From Clostridiaceae bacterium (GTDB lineage: Bacteria > Bacillota > Clostridia > Lachnospirales > Lachnospiraceae): DNA of 64,000 nt. The DNA is taken from NCBI GenBank assembly GCA_902362725.1, contig CABIXM010000015.1:20448-84447 (forward strand), given 5' to 3'. A program made the position numbers and the translations under genes. Under the pieces are notes generated by a model, which was not told where the DNA came from, did no database searches, and saw only the letters and a program-made list of their open reading frames with translations. This document shows, in pieces, positions 1-7,240 of this stretch (positions are counted from its first letter, which is position 1; every line of letters begins with the position of its first letter).

Positions 1-517
1 AAAGCGCGTACTGGGCCTGTCCGAAATGGGCGTACACCGGATGGAACTCCTGGGCAAAATGAAGATAATAGAGACGGCAGCTTCGCACGGAGCCGATTCT
101 TCCCAGATTCTTCCAGTCCTCAAAAACGCCCATCCAGCGGGTGATACGCCCCTCCACCGGGCACTCGTAGATGACCGACGCGTTCGATACGCCGGACATG
201 GGAAGCGCCGCCGAGGTATTATTTAACATGATGGCCAGCGGCCTGGTTTTCCCAAGCTCCTCGTCGATCCATTCACCGCTGAAATAGCTTCGAATCTTGC
301 CGTCTACCACCTCGCGGGGAGCCGGTTTTTCTTTCTCTCCTGCAGTATCGTCTTCGTTATCCGTCTGCTCCTCTTTCTCCCAGGCGATGACCTCCGCCTC
401 GGTGTTGAATGTATCTTCTTTGGCCTCCTGTGTCTCTGCCTTTCCGCAGCCCGCCGTTATCATAAGGCCTGCGGCCAGACACAGCATGCCCAGTTTCTTC
501 AGGTACCCCTGCTTCAT
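1..517 (-). CDS. DUF3048 (YerB-like) lipoprotein, C-terminus cut by window edge
   Basis: The 172 visible residues start at ATG 517. They open with a lipoprotein-type signal peptide: a basic N-terminus, a hydrophobic core and TAGC with Cys24 as the likely lipidated residue. An acidic, low-complexity linker follows to about residue 65. Next comes a conserved block, RPLAIMLNN at about 93-101, then an EGRITRWMGVF-like segment and IGSVRSCR. This order matches the YerB/DUF3048 family of membrane-anchored extracytoplasmic proteins, whose biochemical role is not established. The gene follows ybeY by 13 bases on the same strand and is probably the last gene of that transcript. The remaining domain lies beyond base 1. 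Confidence 0.8.
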   Translation of the reverse strand, partial: MKQGYLKKLGMLCLAAGLMITAGCGKAETQEAKEDTFNTEAEVIAWEKEEQTDNEDDTAGEKEKPAPREVVDGKIRSYFSGEWIDEELGKTRPLAIMLNNTSAALPMSGVSNASVIYECPVEGRITRWMGVFEDWKNLGRIGSVRSCRLYYLHFAQEFHPVYAHFGQAQYAL

Positions 518-530
518 CCGGAAATCCTCC

Positions 531-1031
531 CTAACGTAAAATATTCAGGCTTTCCAGAATGGCAGCCTGCTTCGCCTCCATCACCTTTGCCTCCTCCGGT
601 ACCATGTGATCGTAGCCGAAAAGGTGCAGCATACTGTGGGCGATCAGGAACGCGTACTCCCGCGTCCGGCTGTGACCGTATTTCTCGGCCTGCTCCATGA
701 CCTTGTCCACGGAAATGACGATGTCGCCCAGCACCAGTTCGCCACTCTCTGGGTTAAAGCAGTCCTCCTCATCCTCCTCCACAAAAGAGAAATCCGCCGG
801 GGTCTCATACTCCAGCATCGGGAAAGACAGGACGTCTGTGGGACGGTCAATCCCCCGGTGCTCCCGGTTCATCTCGTGAATGCCCGCGTCATCGGTCAGA
901 AGCAGATTGACCTCCGCCTCGTAGGGACATTTCTCATAATCCAGCGCCGCCTCGATGACCTTCCTGGCGATGCCTTCCGTGTCCACGTCCGGCAGGGTCT
1001 TATTGCTTTCATCTTCTACGTTGATAGTCAT
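531..1031 (-). CDS. ybeY: Endoribonuclease YbeY (rRNA maturation factor)
   Basis: This is a 166-residue single-domain UPF0054 protein. YbeY is a zinc-dependent endoribonuclease used in 16S rRNA 3' end maturation and ribosome quality control. The family signature H-x3-H-x5-H is present as HSMLHLFGYDH (H132, H136, H142), preceded by the conserved RPTDVLSFPM block. I start at ATG 1031 because AAAGGA lies just upstream; a longer frame to 1124 has an arginine-rich extension with no family resemblance and lies inside phoH. The start overlaps the phoH 3' end by 23 bases, which suggests translational coupling. The usual clostridial neighbour YqfF (7TM-HD) is missing between phoH and ybeY. Confidence 0.95.
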   Translation of the reverse strand: MTINVEDESNKTLPDVDTEGIARKVIEAALDYEKCPYEAEVNLLLTDDAGIHEMNREHRGIDRPTDVLSFPMLEYETPADFSFVEEDEEDCFNPESGELVLGDIVISVDKVMEQAEKYGHSRTREYAFLIAHSMLHLFGYDHMVPEEAKVMEAKQAAILESLNILR

Positions 1032-2019
1032 GGCTGTCCTTTCTGGAGCTTCTGCGCTCCTGGGCTTTCTCATAAGTCTCGTATGCCTGAACGATCTTCT
1101 GTACCAGCGGATGACGCACCACATCCTTGCTGGTGAGCTCGCAAAAGCCGATGTCCTCCACCCTGGAGAGCACCTTCAGTGCCACCTCCAGGCCGGACTT
1201 GGTGCCGCTTGGCAGGTCCTTCTGGCTGGCGTCGCCGGTCACGATGACCTTGGATCCGAAGCCGATACGGGTCAGAAACATCTTCATCTGGGCCGGGGTC
1301 GTATTCTGGGCCTCGTCCAGGATAATAAAGGCATTGTCCAGGGTACGGCCGCGCATATAAGCAAGGGGAGCTACCTCGATCAACCCCTTTTCCATATTTT
1401 TCAGAAAGCTCTCCGCGCCCATGATCTGATACAGGGCGTCGTAAAGAGGCCGCAGGTAGGGATCCACCTTACTCTGCAGATCGCCCGGCAGAAAGCCCAG
1501 CTTCTCACCGGCCTCGATGGCGGGACGGGTCAGGATAATCCGGCTCACCTCATTATTTTTAAAGGCAGTAATTGCCATGGCCATGGCCAGATAGGTCTTG
1601 CCGGTTCCGGCCGGTCCGGTGCCAAATACGATCATATGATTCCGGATCAGATCCACATATTTCTTCTGACCCAGGGTCTTGGGCTTGATGGGCTTGCCTG
1701 CGATGGTATGGCAGATAAGCTCTTTGTCGATCTCCACGACTGCCTGCTCCTGTCCCTCCATAGAGAGTGCCAGGGCGTAGTCCACGTTCTGTTCCTGAAT
1801 CACATTGCCGCGTCTCGAGAGCTCCAGAAGCTGCTCGATAACCCGGGCTGCCTGCCTGGTGTACTCAGACGGTCCCAGAATCTTCACCTCGCCGTCCCGG
1901 GCAATGACCGATACCTTCAGGGCCTGCTCTATTTTTTTGATATGGCTGTCGAACTGTCCGAACACATTGCTCTGATGCTCGGCCGGTACGTCCAGCATCT
2001 TTTCCACGATATTACTCAA
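1009..2019 (-). CDS. phoH: PhoH family ATPase
   Basis: A PhoH-like P-loop ATPase of about 336 residues. Walker A is GPAGTGKTY at about residues 134-142, and Walker B is FIILDEAQN about 90 residues later. PhoH proteins are cytoplasmic nucleotide-binding proteins tied to RNA metabolism and stress; ybeY is their frequent neighbour. The start is inferred to be TTG 2019: AAGGAG lies 10 bases upstream and the codon overlaps the yqfD stop region by 8 bases. The first in-frame ATG is 7 codons later (1998) and has no comparable ribosome site. The frame extends to 2109, but that part is inside yqfD and is basic and unlike PhoH. Confidence 0.92.
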   Translation of the reverse strand: MSNIVEKMLDVPAEHQSNVFGQFDSHIKKIEQALKVSVIARDGEVKILGPSEYTRQAARVIEQLLELSRRGNVIQEQNVDYALALSMEGQEQAVVEIDKELICHTIAGKPIKPKTLGQKKYVDLIRNHMIVFGTGPAGTGKTYLAMAMAITAFKNNEVSRIILTRPAIEAGEKLGFLPGDLQSKVDPYLRPLYDALYQIMGAESFLKNMEKGLIEVAPLAYMRGRTLDNAFIILDEAQNTTPAQMKMFLTRIGFGSKVIVTGDASQKDLPSGTKSGLEVALKVLSRVEDIGFCELTSKDVVRHPLVQKIVQAYETYEKAQERRSSRKDSHDYQRRR

Positions 2020-3238
2020 GTACTGACTGCTCCTTCTGTCTGATCTTCGGAACCGCAATCTCTTCCAGGACTTCGATCTTGCCCTTCGAGACGCAAAAAT
2101 TCCTGCCAATATCTATTTTAACATCATTTCTGACAATTTGAACCCCTTTTTGCAGTAAATTATTTAAAAATTCATTAAGATCCGTTTCCGCCAGGGCTTT
2201 TGCCCCTTTTTTCGTATACTTTTCCGTGTAAAGCTCATATTCGGCCCGCTCCAGGGTCCCGAAGGACAGGGGCAGGTAAAAATTTCCGGTTAAATGCAGC
2301 GGATACTCTTTTTCCACAGTGGTATACAGGGGAAAGGTTCTGGGATCCGTAAGGGCAACGAGCCCGTTCCCGGCCTTCAGATAGATCCCGTAACGCTTCT
2401 TTCCGGTAAAATGCCTGGCCTCATGGGACATGGAAAACTGATTTTCATAGCGGTATACAGTTCTGGCCCAGACATCGCCGTCAGCCCGCACTTCCTGATA
2501 ACCGGTCACCTCGCCGTTGTCGTCCCGGATTTCCACCGCGCCGTCGATGAGCACGGTTCCGGCTTCCACCTCGTCCCCTGGCTGTACTCGGGCTGTGCCG
2601 CTTCGCACCAGAATACTGGTGATAACGCCCGGACGTTCTGCGCAGAGATCTGCAGCTTCTTCCTTCGTCTCCACCGGATTTTTCTGAACCTCCGCTTCCA
2701 GATCCTGATTTTCCCGGACGCGGATGATGAGCTGGGTTCCTCTGATCCGGGCCGACACCCAGGTCAGATCCGGGAAATGAATCCGCAGCAGCGACTGGAT
2801 TTCCTTACAGTCCACCGCGCTCTTTTGCATGCCATGGACCACCTGTTCCTCCGCCAGATAATCCAGCAAAACATCCGTACTCCGGGCCCGGTTGCCCTCG
2901 ATGCGGATGTCCCAGATAAACAGGGACAGCACGTAGAGCAGCAGACAGCAGGCCAGCATCCCGACGGGGAACATCTTCCGTCGCCGATTCCGGTACAGAA
3001 AAAAAGGAAGCCCATGGCGCTCGGTAATGACAAGATGCGCCCGGGCCTTTCTGCACAGGGGCCGGATTTTTCGAAAATCCCGGATACTGAGATTCATTTC
3101 ATATTCATTTTCCATATTCTGTAAGTCCCACAGGACAATTCCCCGGGCTTTACAGAGATTCAGGAAGCGTTCCGGCGAGTAGCCCCGGATGCGAATCCGC
3201 ACGTAACCCTTCAGATAACGGAACAACCAAATCAGCAA
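2012..3238 (-). CDS. yqfD: Sporulation protein YqfD
   Basis: A 408-residue YqfD-family protein. The N-terminal third is basic and cytoplasmic. A single membrane segment lies at about residues 90-110 (PVGMLACCLLLYVLSLF), followed by a large extracytoplasmic domain containing IRGTQLIIRVREN, which resembles FtsQ/POTRA-like folds. In Bacillus the gene belongs to the mother-cell sporulation programme, and loss of YqfD blocks a middle stage. The start is TTG 3238: GGAGGTG sits six bases upstream and the codon overlaps the yqfC stop by 7 bases, giving tight coupling. Together with phoH, two successive genes here use TTG. Confidence 0.9.
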   Translation of the reverse strand: MLIWLFRYLKGYVRIRIRGYSPERFLNLCKARGIVLWDLQNMENEYEMNLSIRDFRKIRPLCRKARAHLVITERHGLPFFLYRNRRRKMFPVGMLACCLLLYVLSLFIWDIRIEGNRARSTDVLLDYLAEEQVVHGMQKSAVDCKEIQSLLRIHFPDLTWVSARIRGTQLIIRVRENQDLEAEVQKNPVETKEEAADLCAERPGVITSILVRSGTARVQPGDEVEAGTVLIDGAVEIRDDNGEVTGYQEVRADGDVWARTVYRYENQFSMSHEARHFTGKKRYGIYLKAGNGLVALTDPRTFPLYTTVEKEYPLHLTGNFYLPLSFGTLERAEYELYTEKYTKKGAKALAETDLNEFLNNLLQKGVQIVRNDVKIDIGRNFCVSKGKIEVLEEIAVPKIRQKEQSVLE

Positions 3239-3492
3239 TATTTCACCTCCAGAAGCTCTCCGGTGATTTTCATTTCCTCATTGGTATAATAGGCAATATC
3301 AAGCCCCGTCCCGTGAATCTCCAGCTTGCAGGTGCGGGTCTGGATCCGGATGAGCTCATCCGTATACTCAATGAGGCTCATGTAGTTCTCCACATAAGCC
3401 TCATGCTTTCCGGTAATGGTCAGAATCACTGCACCCAGCGTCAGATCCTTTGGCAGATTCAGAGCATCTGTCAGCCGCTCCTTTACGCTCAT
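3232..3492 (-). CDS. yqfC: YabP/YqfC family sporulation protein
   Basis: An 86-residue member of the YabP/YqfC family, recognised from the block ITGKHEAYVENYMSLIEYT and the ending LEVKYC. These are small sporulation proteins with all-beta character; YqfC is made in the mother cell early in sporulation in Bacillus. It is the first gene of yqfC-yqfD-phoH-ybeY, read from ATG 3492, and overlaps yqfD by 7 bases. A candidate sigma-E-type promoter lies at 3522-3550. Upstream is the structured intergenic element at 3557-3684. Confidence 0.88.
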   Translation of the reverse strand: MSVKERLTDALNLPKDLTLGAVILTITGKHEAYVENYMSLIEYTDELIRIQTRTCKLEIHGTGLDIAYYTNEEMKITGELLEVKYC

Positions 3493-3521
3493 GAATTCCG
3501 GACCTTTGTTTTCCTTACCTC

Positions 3522-3550
3522 ACTATATGCAGTTTTCTTTCCGCCTATGC
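3522..3550 (-). promoter_or_regulatory. Candidate sigma-E-type promoter of yqfC
   Basis: On the minus strand GCATAG (3545-3550) is followed after 15 bases by CATATAGT (3522-3529). This resembles the sigma-E pattern of a CATA-type -10 with an ATA-rich -35. It fits the known mother-cell control of yqfC in Bacillus. The call rests on motif likeness only. Confidence 0.4.
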
Positions 3551-3556
3551 CCGTTT

Positions 3557-3684
3557 ATATAGAATCCTGCGTTGCAGGATTCTCCGCCTGCGGCAGGTCG
3601 CTTTAGCGACATAATTCCACTCTGCCGCAGTGCGATCCCCCGGAGGGTTGTACAACAGGGAATTCTATCAGAATTTCCTGTTGT
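3557..3684. repeat. Structured intergenic element with nested inverted repeats
   Basis: About 128 bases contain several inverted repeats in a row: AGAATCCTGC (3561-3570) with GCAGGATTCT (3574-3583); CTGCGGCAG (3588-3596) with CTGCCGCAG (3622-3630) enclosing GTCGC-TTTA-GCGAC (3597-3610); and ACAACAGGGAATTC (3652-3665) with GAATTTCCTGTTGT (3671-3684), 13 of 14 paired. The right arm also resembles the left arm in inverted orientation (CAGGGAATTCTAT against ATAGAATCCTG). The last hairpin contains the stop codon of the DUF2284 gene. No T-run follows on either strand, so it is not a plain intrinsic terminator. A MITE-like or REP-like element is the best guess. Confidence 0.6.
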
Positions 3685-4216
3685 ATAAAATGAGACTGAA
3701 CCAGGTCACCAGTCCGCTTCCGCCCATAAAGGTGATGCCATTTTTCTCCGCCAGCTCCGTCACCAGGATGCCGTAGCTCTCAATGCAGGGGAACATCCGA
3801 TCCGGATGACGACAGGGTGCGTCCGGGTAGGCGCATTTCTCACAGATGGCACAGGACTCCGTGGAAAGCACTTGCATGTTCCCGCAGAAATCCTGCATCT
3901 CATCCCGGATCTGCCTAGTAATCTCCTCATGCTCCCGGCGTGTGGCCAACATAGCGGACATATCCTCCGTATCCACGCCCTCGGCAATGGTGGTAAACAT
4001 CAATACGTCCTCGTATCCGAGGCACCGTTTCCGGCACTCCTCCACTGTCCCCACCGCAGGCGGACAGGACCAGGATGTGCCGTAGCGGGGACATTCAGTC
4101 TGGCAGATATAACGCACCTCCTCCCGGAAAGGAATCTCCTTCGGACTTACAAAGGCATATTCACAGACCGGGTAGGCGCTTAATTTAGCTTCGATTTTTC
4201 CACGCAGCATATCCAT
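3668..4216 (-). CDS. DUF2284 domain protein (Cys-rich putative metal-binding)
   Basis: The protein has about 182 residues from ATG 4216, or 195 from GTG 4255, which would add a Cys-rich start (CGQPCC) and overlap ddh by 32 bases. Neither start has a strong ribosome site; I prefer 4216 because it clears the ddh stop. It carries the DUF2284 pattern CQTECPRYGTSWSCPP and a second cluster CAICEKCAYPDAPCRHP, followed by FPCIESYGI. Such proteins are predicted to bind an iron-sulfur cluster or other metal; the substrate is unknown. The last residues are encoded inside the inverted-repeat element, so the C-terminus may have been altered by it. Confidence 0.82.
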   Translation of the reverse strand: MDMLRGKIEAKLSAYPVCEYAFVSPKEIPFREEVRYICQTECPRYGTSWSCPPAVGTVEECRKRCLGYEDVLMFTTIAEGVDTEDMSAMLATRREHEEITRQIRDEMQDFCGNMQVLSTESCAICEKCAYPDAPCRHPDRMFPCIESYGILVTELAEKNGITFMGGSGLVTWFSLILYNRKF

Positions 4217-4223
4217 TCTGTTC

Positions 4224-5210
4224 TTACAGCAGGGTTGCCCGCAGTTCTTCTCCACTCTTGGCGCTTAAGTAAGCCGGAGCCACGTCAAATACGGTCTTGC
4301 AGCCGCTCAGGCCCTCCTGGCTCATGCGGTAAGCCGCTCTCGCGTAAGCCACCAGCACGCTGGAAGTAAACTCCGGGTTGGAATCCAGCTTCAGGGTATA
4401 TTCGATCAGGTGATGATTCTCCTTTTCCCGTCCGGTCACGCCGCTTCGAAGCACGAATCCGCCATGAGGCAGACGGCTGTGATACTGCTGCATCTCCTCT
4501 TCGGTAATGAAATGAACGGTGGTATCATAGTCTGCGAAATAATTGGGCATGGTCGTGATCTCTTCTTCTATTTTTGCGGGATCAGCGCCCTCCTCCAGAA
4601 CGACAAAGCATTCTCTTGTATGCTTTTCCCGGGTAGTCAGCTCCGGATTCTTTCCGGCCCGCACAGCCTCCAGAGCGCTCTCCACAGGGATGGTGTACTG
4701 TCTTGCGTCCTTGACGCCCTTGATCCGACGGATCGCGTCAGAATGGCCCTGGCTTACGCCCTTGCCCCAGAAGGTGTAATCCTTGCCCTCCGGCAGAATT
4801 GCGCCTGCATACATACGGTTCAGGGAAAACAGGCCCGGATCCCAGCCTACGGAAATAATGGCTACCCTGCCGCTCTTCTTCGCCTCTGCGTCCACATCCG
4901 CGAAATGCTTCGGAATCTGTGCGTGGGTGTCGAAGCTGTCGATGACATTGAAATATTTTGCGTACTCCGGCGTCTGCTTCGGCAGGTCGGTGGCACTTCC
5001 GCCGCAGAGAATCAGGACGTCCAGTTCGTCCTTCCAGTCCGCCAGCTTGGAGGCACTTACAACCTCTGCTGTCTCAGACCAGATGTGTAGATCCTCCGGA
5101 TTTCTTCTGGTAAATACCGCCTTCAGCTCCATATCCGGATTCTGGGCCACCGCGCACTCTACGCCTCTTCCCAGATTGCCGTATCCCATAATTCCTACTC
5201 TGATACTCAT
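4224..5210 (-). CDS. ddh: meso-Diaminopimelate D-dehydrogenase
   Basis: A 328-residue NADPH-dependent enzyme that interconverts meso-diaminopimelate with L-2-amino-6-oxopimelate. It gives a one-step shortcut in lysine and peptidoglycan precursor synthesis. The N-terminal Rossmann motif is GIMGYGNLGRG (about residues 6-16). Family blocks include FTRRNPEDL, CGGSATDLP, SVGWDPGLFSLNR and GVSQGHSDAIRRIKGV, and the length is normal for Ddh. ATG 5210 follows GAGGAGT. The stop of the upstream C39-like gene lies 4 bases before this start, so the two are probably co-transcribed from the promoter at 5908-5936. Confidence 0.95.
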   Translation of the reverse strand: MSIRVGIMGYGNLGRGVECAVAQNPDMELKAVFTRRNPEDLHIWSETAEVVSASKLADWKDELDVLILCGGSATDLPKQTPEYAKYFNVIDSFDTHAQIPKHFADVDAEAKKSGRVAIISVGWDPGLFSLNRMYAGAILPEGKDYTFWGKGVSQGHSDAIRRIKGVKDARQYTIPVESALEAVRAGKNPELTTREKHTRECFVVLEEGADPAKIEEEITTMPNYFADYDTTVHFITEEEMQQYHSRLPHGGFVLRSGVTGREKENHHLIEYTLKLDSNPEFTSSVLVAYARAAYRMSQEGLSGCKTVFDVAPAYLSAKSGEELRATLL

Positions 5211-5214
5211 TTTT

Positions 5215-5826
5215 CTACTCCTCTTTCTTTTCCTTATATAGAATCAGGCCGCCCTTCTTCTCATGGCCTGTGTTCCACAGATCATCCATATCCAGCCACT
5301 TGCTTCCGCCGTAGGTCACCGCTTTGACCATAGCGATATCTCCCGCCGTGTCGTAGCCGGTCAGCAGAAACCAGTGCCATACATAATCGGCAAACAGAGG
5401 GTTCTCATGCTTCAGAATCAGGCAGGGTACCGGGAAGCCTCTGTCAACGGAAGCTATGACTGCAGCCTTCGCCTTTTCCACATCCTCCGTACCGGGGAGC
5501 GGCTCCATATGAACGGTGTCGCAGCCATTATCTGCCAGATATTTTCCAAAACCGTCCATATAAATCTCCAGCGAGTCAATGCCTGTATGGCGTGGTTTCA
5601 GATAAGGCTTCATCTTCATACCGAACTTTACGTAATCCTTTTTCGTCAGTGCTGTCTTTTCATAGGGATAGAGCCCGGAGGTTCCCTTATAACAGTCGAA
5701 GTAAATGCTGCTGTCGCAGGCGGTCACCGCCGCGCAGCCTCCGATCTTCATCATGGGATCCCAAAACCAGTCCTGATTTCCTCCATAAGAATGTTCAATC
5801 GTAAAATAGTCCAGTTCCTTCTGCAT
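5215..5826 (-). CDS. Putative C39-like cysteine peptidase
   Basis: The protein has about 203 residues from ATG 5826 (AGGAAAGGA upstream); a TTG at 5859 would add 11 residues but has no ribosome site. I do not recognise a named family. The pattern recalls C39/papain-like folds: a Gly-Gly-Cys block GGCAAVTACDS near residue 30 as nucleophile, a late HWFLLTGYD block that could hold the histidine, and a downstream acidic segment (KWLDMDDLW). No signal peptide or membrane segment is visible, so it should be cytoplasmic. It sits directly before ddh. The protease reading is an inference; bacteriocin-peptidase or transglutaminase-like activity is equally open. Confidence 0.6.
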   Translation of the reverse strand: MQKELDYFTIEHSYGGNQDWFWDPMMKIGGCAAVTACDSSIYFDCYKGTSGLYPYEKTALTKKDYVKFGMKMKPYLKPRHTGIDSLEIYMDGFGKYLADNGCDTVHMEPLPGTEDVEKAKAAVIASVDRGFPVPCLILKHENPLFADYVWHWFLLTGYDTAGDIAMVKAVTYGGSKWLDMDDLWNTGHEKKGGLILYKEKKEE

Positions 5827-5907
5827 ACTATGTAAGCCGCGTCCTTTCCTGTTGCTCAAGGAAATGAGAGCACATCTGTAAATTCCTGCGCTCCCATTTC
5901 TGTTCCT

Positions 5908-5936
5908 ATTATAATTTTTTGCGTTCGGATAGTCAA
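5908..5936 (-). promoter_or_regulatory. Sigma-A promoter for the C39-like gene and ddh
   Basis: TTGACT (5931-5936), a 17-base spacer and TATAAT (5908-5913) on the minus strand. It lies about 82 bases before ATG 5826. This is one of the best promoter matches in the window. Confidence 0.75.
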
Positions 5937-5957
5937 TGTTTTCTTACACATCTTCGG

Positions 5958-7085
5958 CTACTCTGTGTAGTTTGCATAGACCGCTACATGGTCGTAGATG
6001 CACCTCCAGGCGCTGTGGGCGTCCGCTGTCACGCAGATATACTGGCGTCCGCTGTCCGACTTACTAGAGCTCACCGCGCAGTTGCCGGACTGTACCACGT
6101 AGCCGGTCTTCGCGCCGATAATTTCCCCATGGGTGTCCTTGTCTTCGATCCGCCGCAGGAACCAGTTGGAAATGGTGATGCCGTCCGGGTGCTGCTCGGT
6201 AGAAGAGGTCACATAAGTCCGGGTGTTCAGAATCTCCCGGCAAAGCTCGTTATCCATAGCTGCTTCCATAATCACCGCCAGATCATACAGCGTACAGTAA
6301 TGATTGTCGTCGTAGAGTCCCACACAGTTGGTGAAATGAGCACTGCCGGAGAGTCCCAGCTCCTGAAGCTTCTGATTCATCAGCTCCACAAAACCGTCCA
6401 GGGAACCGGAAACGTAACAGGCCAGGCCTGCCGCCGCGTCGCCTCCGGAGGGCAGGATGGTTCCATATAAGAGATCTTTTACGGTCACGGTCTCATTTTC
6501 ATCGAAACCCACGGCGCTGCAATCGTGGGAATAGCTGTAGTCGGTGATCTCCCGGGTGATGGTAAAGGTGTCACTAAGATTCGACACGTGCTCCACCGCC
6601 ACCAGAAGGGTCAGCACCTTGGTCATGGACGCCGGGCTGATCCGGTCGCCTGCGCCCCGCTGATACAGAACCGTACGGTTGTCCGCATCCACCAAAAGGG
6701 CCCGGGTACTGGTGACCTCGTCACTGCCCAGATAAGGAGCCGTGTCCAGACCGCTGATGGCATAATCGCCAGTTGACACATAGGGGAAACTGGTCTCTGT
6801 ACCTGTATCTCCCGCAGCACCTGTGTCCGCCGGTACTGCGGCCTTCAGCTTTGTCTTCTGTGTCAGATAGATGCTCTCCACGGTTCCCTTCTCGGATTTA
6901 TTGCTAATTCGCCGGACGGTCGTGACGCCAAGTACTACCACCAAAATCAGGACCAGTCCCATACATGCAAGGACCATCGCCCGCCTGATTCTGGCCTGCC
7001 GCCGTCTTCTTCTGCGCCGCTCAGCCCGCCGTCTGGCACGCCCGCGCTCCCATGCTTCGTCGTTCTCTTCTTCTATATTAATCAC
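5958..7085 (-). CDS. D-alanyl-D-alanine carboxypeptidase (S11, membrane-anchored)
   Basis: A 375-residue penicillin-binding protein that trims the terminal D-Ala from peptidoglycan stem peptides. A strikingly Arg-rich cytoplasmic tail (residues 20-35) precedes one membrane segment (about 37-54) and a linker to about 120. Catalytic motifs are SMTK (S153, K156), SGG at 213-215 where S11 enzymes normally show SxN, and KTG (326-328). Unlike DacA/DacF the membrane anchor is N-terminal. I choose GTG 7085 because GGGAGG stands 6 bases before it. ATG 7106 has no ribosome site and lies only 3 bases from a TATAAT at 7109-7114, too close to be transcribed from it. Confidence 0.85.
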   Translation of the reverse strand: MINIEEENDEAWERGRARRRAERRRRRRRQARIRRAMVLACMGLVLILVVVLGVTTVRRISNKSEKGTVESIYLTQKTKLKAAVPADTGAAGDTGTETSFPYVSTGDYAISGLDTAPYLGSDEVTSTRALLVDADNRTVLYQRGAGDRISPASMTKVLTLLVAVEHVSNLSDTFTITREITDYSYSHDCSAVGFDENETVTVKDLLYGTILPSGGDAAAGLACYVSGSLDGFVELMNQKLQELGLSGSAHFTNCVGLYDDNHYCTLYDLAVIMEAAMDNELCREILNTRTYVTSSTEQHPDGITISNWFLRRIEDKDTHGEIIGAKTGYVVQSGNCAVSSSKSDSGRQYICVTADAHSAWRCIYDHVAVYANYTE

Positions 7086-7240
7086 TGGGAACCTCCCATT
7101 TTCCATATATTATAAATTTTTGTATTTATTATGTTTGTTTAATTTCTTTGCTATTTTACCAGAAATTTTTCCCGGTTTCAATATACAAACCCGGGAATCT
7201 AAGGTATACTAAAAGAATAAAGAAAAAAGGGAGACGGCTT

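Noticed and set aside
955..2043. Long plus-strand open frame opposite phoH
   Set aside because: It has no ribosome site or recognisable domain and lies exactly antisense to phoH, whose motifs are clear.
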